NCBI GenBank assembly: GCA_050260215.1
Contig: JBLNBU010000007.1
Location: 1 to 15,618, forward strand
Length of the DNA: 15,618 bases
From: JBLNBU01 sp050260215
Lineage (GTDB): Bacteria > Pseudomonadota > Alphaproteobacteria > Rhodospirillales > Magnetospirillaceae
Direction of reading: 5' to 3'
A program made the position numbers and the translations under genes. The stretch's first letter is position 1, and each line of letters starts with the position of its first letter. The notes under the pieces are model-generated. The model saw only the letters and a list, made by a program, of their open reading frames with translations, ran no database searches and was not told the DNA's origin. Below, in pieces: positions 1 through 5,431 of this stretch.

Positions 1-192
1 CACCACGGCGAAGTCGACCTGGATGCCGGCGACCATCATGCCGCCGCGCAGTTCGCCCATTTCCGAGCGGGCCACCGGCTCGAGGCCGGCGAAGGGGTCG
101 GGCTCGGCGACGTGGGCGAAGGCCGGGGCAAGGGGCATGGCCAGCACGACGGCGGCCAGCGGGAAGATGCGACGGATGTGTCTCGTCCTCAT
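1..192 (-). CDS. Small exported protein with double-glycine-like motif (partial, 3' end outside window)
   Basis: Only the first 64 codons are visible; the gene runs off the left edge. Residues 1-26 form a Sec signal peptide (basic MRTRHIRR, hydrophobic core, cut after AFA). Then comes the segment VARSEMGELRGG (residues 40-51), with E at -8, M at -7, L at -4 and GG at -2/-1, as in bacteriocin-type leaders cut by C39 peptidases. I chose the ATG at 192 because GGAG lies 7 nt upstream; the ATG at 198 would have almost no spacing. The gene is 44 bp downstream of a C39 peptidase gene on the same strand, so it probably belongs to that operon and may be a substrate of the peptidase (inference). The mature protein begins MMVAGIQVDFAVV, apparently a beta-prone stretch. 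I do not recognise a named family. Confidence 0.7.
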   Translation of the reverse strand, partial: MRTRHIRRIFPLAAVVLAMPLAPAFAHVAEPDPFAGLEPVARSEMGELRGGMMVAGIQVDFAVV

Positions 193-236
193 GGTCATGC
201 TCCGCGGGTTGGGGGATGGCCCGGGCGGACGGCAGG

Positions 237-920
237 TCAGAACTCGCGGAAGCCCGGCATGGTCGAGGTGAAGGTCGCCAGGCCGTCCCGGTTGAGAGCC
301 GTGCCAAACGGCGCCTTGCGCCGCACCGCCCATTCGTGGTCGAGATTGAAGTTCTGCCGGCCGGTGGCGATCTCGTCGCGGACGACGAACATCACCCCGC
401 GCCACATCGACTCGAATTCGGCGCGGGGGATGGTCTTCAGCCCCAGCGCCGGGTCGCCCACCAGCACGTCGCCGTCCTTGACGCCCTTGACGACGACGAA
501 GTGGTTGTAGCCCTTGGTGCTGATCAGGGTGATGGCGGGCACGCCCACCTCGACCAGCCGGTCCAGCGTGACCTTGAAGCCGTCCGAGGACAGCCCCAGG
601 GTCGTCAGGTACTTCTGCATGTCGTAGAGCGAGAACCCGTACTTGCGGATGGCCGCCTGGTCGCCGGCGGCGAACATGGCCCGGAACGCGTCTTCTTCGC
701 TGGTCGGGCGGTTGTAGTGATAGGTCAGCAGGGTCGCCAGCGCCGCCGAACCGCAGGAAAAGTCGTACTGCTGGCGCACCACCGTATGGAAGCGCGCCTC
801 GCGCAGGCTGATCACCGGCACGGTGAAGGTGCCTGCGGCGGTGACCAGCGGGGTGTCTCCGGCCGCGGCCGGCATGGCCTGGAGGGCGAGCAGCAGAAGG
901 CCAAGCGCAGGGCGGATCAT
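237..920 (-). CDS. Exported C39-family (double-glycine type) cysteine peptidase
   Basis: This 227-residue protein has a Sec signal peptide (about residues 1-20, ending PAAA) followed by one C39 domain. Visible catalytic features are Q50 (oxyanion), C56 in the run YDFSCGSAAL, H140 in GYNHFVVV and D156 in VGDPALG, so the active site looks intact. C39 domains usually sit at the N-terminus of bacteriocin ABC exporters and cut after a GG leader on the cytosolic side. Here the domain stands alone with no ATPase or membrane segments and should act in the periplasm. Its start is 7 bp past the stop of the preceding small exported-protein gene, suggesting translational coupling. Standalone exported C39 proteins also occur in functional-amyloid (Fap-type) operons, where FapD is one, so the neighbouring Gly/Asn-rich proteins fit such a role. 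Family call is firm; substrates are inferred. Confidence 0.88.
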   Translation of the reverse strand: MIRPALGLLLLALQAMPAAAGDTPLVTAAGTFTVPVISLREARFHTVVRQQYDFSCGSAALATLLTYHYNRPTSEEDAFRAMFAAGDQAAIRKYGFSLYDMQKYLTTLGLSSDGFKVTLDRLVEVGVPAITLISTKGYNHFVVVKGVKDGDVLVGDPALGLKTIPRAEFESMWRGVMFVVRDEIATGRQNFNLDHEWAVRRKAPFGTALNRDGLATFTSTMPGFREF

Positions 921-927
921 GGCCGGG

Positions 928-1278
928 TCACCGCAGGTAGACGTTGACGTTGGTGGCGTTGTTCATGTTCACCAGGTCGCCGGTGTTCTGCATCATGGTG
1001 CTGAGCCCATGGTTGCCGGCCATGGTCGCCGCGGCGATGTCGCCGTTCAGCTTCTGGCCGCCATAGCCGACACCGATGGTGCCGGTGTTGGTGCCGGTCA
1101 CCGTGTCGTTGTTGGTCTGGACCAGGTTGCCGCTGACCGTGGCGGCGTCAGTGCCGCCGCGTTCGCCGCCCAGCTCGCCGGCTGGCACCGCCGCCAGCCC
1201 GTCCAGGGTCGCTTCCGCCAGGGCAGGGGTGCCGGTCCCCGCCAACAGCAGAACTGCCACGAGAATGCTGCCGCGCAT
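928..1278 (-). CDS. Small exported Asn/Thr/Gly-rich protein with double-glycine-like motif
   Basis: This 116-residue protein has a Sec signal peptide (residues 1-21, ending PALA). After it comes VPAGELGGERGG (residues 31-42), with E at -8, L at -7 and GG at -2/-1, closely matching the motif in the small exported protein at the left edge. The part after GG is cysteine-free and rich in N, T and G, with NLVQTNND, TNTGTIGVGYGG and MMQNTGDLVNMNNATNVNV runs like those of beta-solenoid or amyloid subunits. It ends NVNVYLR, similar to the NANASFR end of the large Gly-rich protein encoded upstream. The ATG at 1278 follows AAGGGA, a modest ribosome site. The gene sits between the Gly-rich gene and the C39 peptidase. 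Likely role: a minor or nucleating subunit of a surface fibre, or a peptidase substrate (inference). No named family recognised. Confidence 0.75.
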   Translation of the reverse strand: MRGSILVAVLLLAGTGTPALAEATLDGLAAVPAGELGGERGGTDAATVSGNLVQTNNDTVTGTNTGTIGVGYGGQKLNGDIAAATMAGNHGLSTMMQNTGDLVNMNNATNVNVYLR

Positions 1279-1307
1279 GGTGCTGTCCCTTGCAGTGGGT
1301 CGAAGGA

Positions 1308-1332
1308 CCCGGCGGGGGGATACCCCGCCGGG
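1308..1332 (-). other. GC-rich hairpin 2 between the Gly-rich gene and the small exported-protein gene
   Basis: CCCGGCGGGG (1308-1317) and CCCCGCCGGG (1323-1332) form a perfect 10-bp stem with a 5-nt loop. It lies in the 110-bp gap, 30 bp before the next start codon. No run of T follows on the transcribed strand, so it is not a standard rho-independent terminator. It may stabilise or attenuate the mRNA between a highly expressed structural gene and its downstream partners (inference). Confidence 0.6.
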
Positions 1333-1351
1333 GAAGGTTCGAGGAAGACCG

Positions 1352-1377
1352 CCGGCGGGGGGTCGCTCCCCCGCCGG
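1352..1377 (-). other. GC-rich hairpin 1 just after the Gly-rich gene
   Basis: CCGGCGGGGG (1352-1361) and CCCCCGCCGG (1368-1377) form a perfect 10-bp stem with a 6-nt loop, starting 11 bp after the stop codon of the Gly-rich gene. Its arms are nearly the same as those of the second hairpin at 1308-1332, so the two could also pair with each other. There is no U-tract. It is a candidate 3'-end stabiliser or partial terminator. Confidence 0.6.
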
Positions 1378-1388
1378 TCCAGGAAGCA

Positions 1389-2942
1389 TCAGCGGAAGGA
1401 GGCGTTCGCGTTGATGCTGAAGGAGTTCAGCTGATTGGCCCCGATGCCGGTGTTGACGGCGATGGTCGAGATGCCGCTCAGCGTGCCCAGCCCGATGGCG
1501 CCGATGCCGCCGGTGGTGAAGCTGGCCAGCGACGAGCCGCCGTTGCCGCCAGTGGTCGCACCGACCGCCGCCGCGCCGCCGGTGCCCGCCCCGCCCGCAC
1601 CGGCACCGCCGGTGGAAGCGGCCATCTGGCCCAGGCTGCTGGTCTGCTGGTTGTCGCCGCCCTGGGCATGGGCCATGGTGGCGGCGTCGCCGCCCGAGCC
1701 GCCCGCCCCGCCGGCGCCGCCCGCCCCGCCGCCGGCCATCGAGGTGCCGGTCTGGGTCGAGGTGTTGGCCTGGTCGCTGGAGACCATGCCGGCGTTGCCG
1801 CCGGTGCCCGACGCCTGGGTGTGCGTGGTGTTGTTGGCGTTGGACGGCGCGTTGGACATGGCACCCGAATGGGCGTCGGCGGACGGGCTGCTGGTGGCGG
1901 CGCCACCGGCATCGGCGCTGTTGCTGCCCGACGGGCTGTGGCCGTAGGACCACAGCGACGGCAGCGACGAGCCCCCGGCCGAGGCCGAGATCTCGTTGTT
2001 GGCCGCGCCGTAAGACTTGGCATACGAGCCGGAGTCGGCCGAAGCCCCCGAATACGCCCCGGCGCCGCCGAAGCCCTTCGAATAAGCCGAGCCGTCGCCG
2101 CCGCTCGAGCGGTTGGACGACTTGGACGCCTGCAGGCCCAGGTTGGCCTGGACCGACAGCGCGCTGCCGCCCTTGCCGCCCTTGCCGCCATCGCCGCCGG
2201 TGCCGCCATAGGTCGACACGCTGTTGTCGGCGGCGCCGCCGTAGCCGAGTGAGGCGACCGTGCCGCGCTGCGAGTTGCGGGCATCGCCGCCGGTGCCGTC
2301 GCCGCCGACGCCGTAGCCGCCCGTGGCGACGCCGCCCGCCGCATCGCCGCCGTTGGCCGGGCCGGCGCCAAGCGTGATCGCCCCGGTGGTGTTGGTGGCG
2401 GTCAGCGTGGTGGTGTTGGTCATGGTGACGTTGTTGGAGTCCCGCGTCAGCGAGTTGCCGTCACCGGCGGCCACCATGGCCGAGCCGGAGATGTCGCGCA
2501 GCGCATTCGAGCTGGCGGCGGCGACGTTGCTGTCGGCACCCGACACGTCCGGCGACTGCTGGTTGTTGCCGTCGCCCGAGGCGGTGTTGTAGTCGTGGCC
2601 GCCGCCGGCGCCGCCGGTCATGCTGGCGTCACCCGCCATGTGGTCGGGCAGGACCACCTTCTGGTACTGCATGGCGTTCTGGTGCTGGTCCTGGTTCTGG
2701 CTCTGGTGGTCCTTGGCCGCGGCCCAGCCGCCGTCGCCGCCGTTGCCGTTGGACGGCCAATAGCTGTGGCTGGACGAGGCGCTGCCGCCGTCGCCGCCGT
2801 TGGCATAGATGTCACCCTTCTGGTACTGGCCCTGGCCGTTGCTCTGGTACAGCCCTTGGGCCTGGCTGATCTCGGCTGCGTGGGCGGTGACCCCGACCAT
2901 GAGGGCCGCGCCGGAAACGCCCATCATCAAAGCCTTCCTCAT
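1389..2942 (-). CDS. Large exported Gly/Ala/Ser/Asn-rich low-complexity protein (matrix/amyloid-like)
   Basis: This 517-residue protein has a clear Sec signal (residues 1-23, ending AHAA). The rest is low complexity and has no cysteine. Residues 24-130 are Gln/Asn/Gly-rich; 131-190 hold VAAAS, VAAGDGNS and TNTTTLTATNTTG runs; 191-480 carry many GGxGG blocks (for example at 249-259, 405-419 and 445-456), which can pack as polyglycine-II helices or beta-solenoids. The C-terminus is NANASFR, like that of the next protein in the operon. The ATG at 2942 follows AGGAGG with 4-nt spacing; an in-frame extension to 3053 has no leader features and was rejected. As the first gene of a cluster with a periplasmic C39 peptidase it is probably the main structural subunit of a surface fibre or matrix. 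The Fap-like assignment is an inference from composition and neighbours. Confidence 0.75.
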   Translation of the reverse strand: MRKALMMGVSGAALMVGVTAHAAEISQAQGLYQSNGQGQYQKGDIYANGGDGGSASSSHSYWPSNGNGGDGGWAAAKDHQSQNQDQHQNAMQYQKVVLPDHMAGDASMTGGAGGGHDYNTASGDGNNQQSPDVSGADSNVAAASSNALRDISGSAMVAAGDGNSLTRDSNNVTMTNTTTLTATNTTGAITLGAGPANGGDAAGGVATGGYGVGGDGTGGDARNSQRGTVASLGYGGAADNSVSTYGGTGGDGGKGGKGGSALSVQANLGLQASKSSNRSSGGDGSAYSKGFGGAGAYSGASADSGSYAKSYGAANNEISASAGGSSLPSLWSYGHSPSGSNSADAGGAATSSPSADAHSGAMSNAPSNANNTTHTQASGTGGNAGMVSSDQANTSTQTGTSMAGGGAGGAGGAGGSGGDAATMAHAQGGDNQQTSSLGQMAASTGGAGAGGAGTGGAAAVGATTGGNGGSSLASFTTGGIGAIGLGTLSGISTIAVNTGIGANQLNSFSINANASFR

Positions 2943-3031
2943 AGTGCCTCCTGTGGCATTGCCTGACGAGTGTGGAACCCGTGCCCCGTGGCCGTTGGGC
3001 CGGCCGGTGAGGGCCGCCCTAGAAGCGCAAG

Positions 3032-3057
3032 CGCCGTGCCAGTTGCCCGGCACGGCG
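3032..3057 (-). other. Perfect hairpin in the leader upstream of the Gly-rich gene
   Basis: CGCCGTGCC (3032-3040) and GGCACGGCG (3049-3057) make a 9-bp stem with an 8-nt loop. It lies 90 bp before the Gly-rich start and about 100 bp after the stop of the upstream minus-strand gene. No T-run follows. It could end transcription of the upstream gene by a rho-assisted route or be a structured 5' leader. Nothing else recognisable is seen in 2943-3159 apart from the ribosome site and a weak promoter candidate. Confidence 0.5.
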
Positions 3058-3116
3058 TGATAGTTGGGAATATCAATGGCTTGCGGCGAAGGTGGGCCGC
3101 CGGCGGGCGGGGGCGA

Positions 3117-3145
3117 TGTGTTTCGTCCCCGTTACCCGGTGTCAA
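3117..3145 (-). promoter_or_regulatory. Weak promoter candidate for the Gly-rich cluster
   Basis: On the minus strand a perfect -35 box, TTGACA (3145-3140), is followed after 17 bp by AACACA (3122-3117), a poor -10 box. It would give a 5' leader of about 165 nt that includes the hairpin at 3032-3057. The -35 match is good; the -10 is not, so confidence is low. Confidence 0.25.
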
Positions 3146-3159
3146 CCGAGCGAACGCTT

Positions 3160-4647
3160 TCAGCCCAGGCTGGAGCGGATGCCGAAGGCGGCCAGCGTCT
3201 TGACCAGCAGTTGGACCTTGCGCTCGCGCTCCTCACCCTGCGATCCGCCCAGGTAGTCGGGGACGAACTGCGGGTCCTGCAGGTAGCGCTCGATGGACTG
3301 CTTGACGCCGTCCAGGTTGCGGCCCTCGATGAAGGTGGCCTTGCGGCACAGATCCAGCAGGGTCAGCACCTTCTGGGCGGGTGAGCCGCTTTTCTTGTCG
3401 ACCTGCTCGAACAGGCGCGAGCGCTTGATCAACTCGGCCTGGGCCGTCTCGACCAGCGCCATATAGGTGCCCTTGTCGTCGTCGGACAGCCACGAACTGC
3501 GCAGCGAGCGGTGGGTGGCGGTGAAGGTCTGCAGCTTCGGCACCGGGGCGTCCTGGCCGGACACCACCCGCGGGATGAAGTCCTGGTCGCCGAAATAATG
3601 GTCGATGAAGATCTTCAACGTCGCCCGGTTGCCCTGGCCGATGGCCAGTGCCGACAAGCCCATCAGGAAGGCGACGCGGTCGGCCAGCACCTTGCGCTCG
3701 CGCAAGAGGTCGGTGACGCCCTCGTTGTTGATGTAGCGCGCTTGGCGCTTTTCCAGCAGGGCCAGGGCCTTCTGGCCGCCGATCAGGGTGCTGCCGGTCC
3801 ACATCTTGCGGAACATCTCGAACAGGGCCTGGATTTCCTGCTCGGGCTCGGCCGAACGCAGCGGCTCCTTGCCGGCCAGCGTGCGCAGCAGCGAGTACTC
3901 GATGCCGGCCTTGACGTTGGGGGCGGCACCCTCGGCGATCAGGGCGCTGATGTCGGGCAGGGCGGCAGACGCGGTGTCACGCTGCTGCCATTCGCCCTTC
4001 CACAGGTCGACCAGGTCGTTGCAGCGGGCTTCCAGGCGATCGGGCATGCCGAACAGCTGGTCCAGCGCCGGGTCGCTTCGCAGGCATTCGCCCAGCAGCC
4101 ACTCGACATAGTGGTTCTCGTCGCGGCCGACGGTGGAGCGGACCATGCCGGTCAGCACCGCGACCTTGTCCTTCCACACCTTGTACTGGGACAGGTATTC
4201 GGACAGCGCGCGGTTGATGGTGTAGTCGCGCTCGGCCTCGGCCCCCTTGATGGTGGCGAACACGCTGGAGAAATTGTCGGCGGTCAGCGCGGGGTAGGGG
4301 CGCTCCTTCTCGTCGTCCCAAACCTTGCGCGAGGCGGCGCTGACCAGGGCATGCAGGTCCTTGACCCGCTTGGCCGAACTTTCGTTCTTCCGGCGCGCCT
4401 GCAAGGTGGCGATTTTGTCGACCGCGTTCATCATCGTCCGCCCGGCGTCGTGCAGACGCTTCTGGTACTTGGCGGAGTGGACCAGTTCGGTCGGAGTGAT
4501 GACCAGGCCGTCGAGGAACCCAGGAAGGAACCGCCCGATCAGGTCGCGCGCGCCCGGGTTGAAAAAGTGTTCGACTGCCGTGCAGTAAGCGCCGTCGAGT
4601 ACGACGTCGGATGCCGCTTCGATATCGTCTTTGCTGGGAACCGCCAT
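3160..4647 (-). CDS. Hypothetical soluble helical protein, 495 aa
   Basis: I do not recognise this protein. It has no signal peptide and no membrane segment, is rich in charged residues and appears helical throughout. Two similar segments occur in its C-terminal half: residues 329-362 containing IDHYFGDQDFIPRVV, and 430-466 containing IERYLQDPQFVPDYL. Both read I-[DE]-x-Y-[FL]-x-D-x-x-F-[IV]-P, suggesting a duplicated helical module. The N-terminal 160 residues contain KR-rich coiled-coil-like stretches (79-110). The only reasonable start is ATG 4647; the open frame continues upstream to 5346 but there it is antisense to the MarR gene. The ribosome site is weak. The gene is transcribed away from the MarR gene and ends 217 bp before the Gly-rich gene on the same strand. 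No function can be assigned. Confidence 0.75.
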   Translation of the reverse strand: MAVPSKDDIEAASDVVLDGAYCTAVEHFFNPGARDLIGRFLPGFLDGLVITPTELVHSAKYQKRLHDAGRTMMNAVDKIATLQARRKNESSAKRVKDLHALVSAASRKVWDDEKERPYPALTADNFSSVFATIKGAEAERDYTINRALSEYLSQYKVWKDKVAVLTGMVRSTVGRDENHYVEWLLGECLRSDPALDQLFGMPDRLEARCNDLVDLWKGEWQQRDTASAALPDISALIAEGAAPNVKAGIEYSLLRTLAGKEPLRSAEPEQEIQALFEMFRKMWTGSTLIGGQKALALLEKRQARYINNEGVTDLLRERKVLADRVAFLMGLSALAIGQGNRATLKIFIDHYFGDQDFIPRVVSGQDAPVPKLQTFTATHRSLRSSWLSDDDKGTYMALVETAQAELIKRSRLFEQVDKKSGSPAQKVLTLLDLCRKATFIEGRNLDGVKQSIERYLQDPQFVPDYLGGSQGEERERKVQLLVKTLAAFGIRSSLG

Positions 4648-4754
4648 GGATATGCTGCTACGCCCCCCGTCCTTCCCCTTTCCCGTGTCCAGCTCTTGGC
4701 TGCCTTTTCGGGACTGCAACAATATATCCACGCCTGCCGACTCGCAAAACTGAT

Positions 4755-4770
4755 TCCTCCTGTGGGAGGA
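4755..4770. promoter_or_regulatory. Short inverted repeat in the divergent intergenic region
   Basis: TCCTCC-TGTG-GGAGGA is a perfect 6-bp inverted repeat with a 4-nt centre. It lies between the divergent unknown gene (start 4647) and the MarR gene, 27 bp upstream of the TTGACA box at 4797. It could be a regulator site for either gene, but a repeat of this size may be chance. Confidence 0.25.
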
Positions 4771-4796
4771 CGCGAACGTCGAAGTAGAAATTCGCC

Positions 4797-4825
4797 TTGA
4801 CACCGGCGCGCCAGGGAAAATGATG
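4797..4825 (+). promoter_or_regulatory. Candidate promoter of the MarR gene
   Basis: A perfect TTGACA (4797-4802) is followed after 17 bp by ATGATG (4820-4825), a weak -10. Predicted transcription would start near 4832, giving a leader of about 44 nt to a TTG start at 4876. This fits the choice of TTG over the GTG at 4831, which would lie at or before the transcript start. Confidence 0.35.
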
Positions 4826-4875
4826 GGGGTGTGGGCGGCGCCGCCGTGGTGCTCCACAGCGGGGAGGCGCGTGCT

Positions 4876-5316
4876 TTGGGCTTCGACCTGGGGAATCATT
4901 TTCCGTACTTGCTCAATCGGGCTGCGACGGACATGGCTCAGGCTTTTACCGCCGACCTCGAGCGCTTTTCCATCAGCCTGCCCATGTGGCGGGTCCTGGC
5001 GGCGCTGTTGGGCGAGCGCGAAATGCGCCTGGGCGACCTGGCGCGGCGGACGAGCATCGAGATGTCGACCCTGTCGCGCATCAGCGTTGCCATGGAGGAG
5101 CGCGGCCTGATCGTTCGCCGCCGCTCGGGCCGCGACGCCCGCGCCGTGCTGGCATCGCTGACGCCGGCCGGCCTTGAAATGGTCGAGACCATCGTCCCCC
5201 TGGCCCAGGAACGCGAGCGCCGCGCCGTGTCGGGACTGAGCGCCGACGAAATCTCCCAGCTGAAGGCCATGCTGGTGCGCATCCACGCCAACGTCACCGA
5301 AACCGCGGGGCGCTAG
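4876..5316 (+). CDS. MarR-family transcriptional regulator
   Basis: This 146-residue protein has the usual MarR length and layout: dimerisation helices (about 5-30), a winged helix-turn-helix at 37-98 with a recognition helix around EMSTLSRISVAMEERGL (62-78), a basic wing RRRSGRDARAV (81-91) then LTPAGLEMV, and a C-terminal dimer helix. I place the start at TTG 4876 because GGGGAGG lies 8 nt upstream and the protein then begins MGFDLGNHFPYLLNRA, as MarR proteins often do; GTG 4831 in frame is the alternative. It lies directly upstream of, and in line with, the aromatic-acid transport and CoA-ligase operon. MarR proteins such as BadR and CouR control aromatic-acid genes and respond to free or CoA-linked ligands, so regulation of that operon is likely (inference). 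Confidence 0.88.
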   Translation: MGFDLGNHFPYLLNRAATDMAQAFTADLERFSISLPMWRVLAALLGEREMRLGDLARRTSIEMSTLSRISVAMEERGLIVRRRSGRDARAVLASLTPAGLEMVETIVPLAQERERRAVSGLSADEISQLKAMLVRIHANVTETAGR

Positions 5317-5323
5317 GCCGTCG

Positions 5324-5352
5324 TTGCAAATGCTCAAAATGCGCACTAGGAT
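5324..5352 (+). promoter_or_regulatory. Candidate promoter of the transport/CoA-ligase operon
   Basis: TTGCAA (5324-5329), a 17-bp spacer and TAGGAT (5347-5352) form a reasonable sigma-70-type promoter, with the expected start near 5359 and a leader of about 73 nt. The motif AAATGC occurs twice in it (5328-5333 and 5337-5342). A dyad symmetric element covers the expected transcription start. Confidence 0.45.
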
Positions 5353-5355
5353 ACC

Positions 5356-5385
5356 GATTTAGGTCGGCTCGAACCGGCCCAAATC
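5356..5385. promoter_or_regulatory. 30-bp imperfect dyad, candidate MarR operator
   Basis: The element starts GATTTAGGTCGG and ends CCGGCCCAAATC; 12 of its 15 base pairs are symmetric. It begins just after the -10 box, over the expected transcription start, which is a typical place for a MarR repressor to block RNA polymerase. Binding by the adjacent MarR protein is inferred. Confidence 0.45.
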
Positions 5386-5431
5386 GACCCAGCCGCAAAA
5401 GACGGCGGGCAAATGATCCGGGAGGGAGCGC

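Noticed and set aside
216..2252. Long plus-strand open frames opposite the matrix/peptidase cluster (216-947, 823-1434, 1290-2252, 1435-1947)
   Set aside because: They are antisense to genes with clear signal peptides and motifs, are rich in Arg/Ala/Gly/His from GC-rich third positions, and have no ribosome sites or recognisable domains.
1389..2942. CRISPR-like or tandem DNA repeats within the Gly-rich gene
   Set aside because: The repeated look comes from Gly/Ala codons (GGC, GCC); there is no fixed repeat unit with spacers.
2943..3053. N-terminal extension of the Gly-rich protein
   Set aside because: It would bury the signal peptide inside the protein; ATG 2942 has AGGAGG in front and a normal signal sequence after it.
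4648..5346. N-terminal extension of the 495-aa unknown protein into the MarR region
   Set aside because: The extension is antisense to the MarR gene and low in complexity; the ATG at 4647 gives a plausible protein start.
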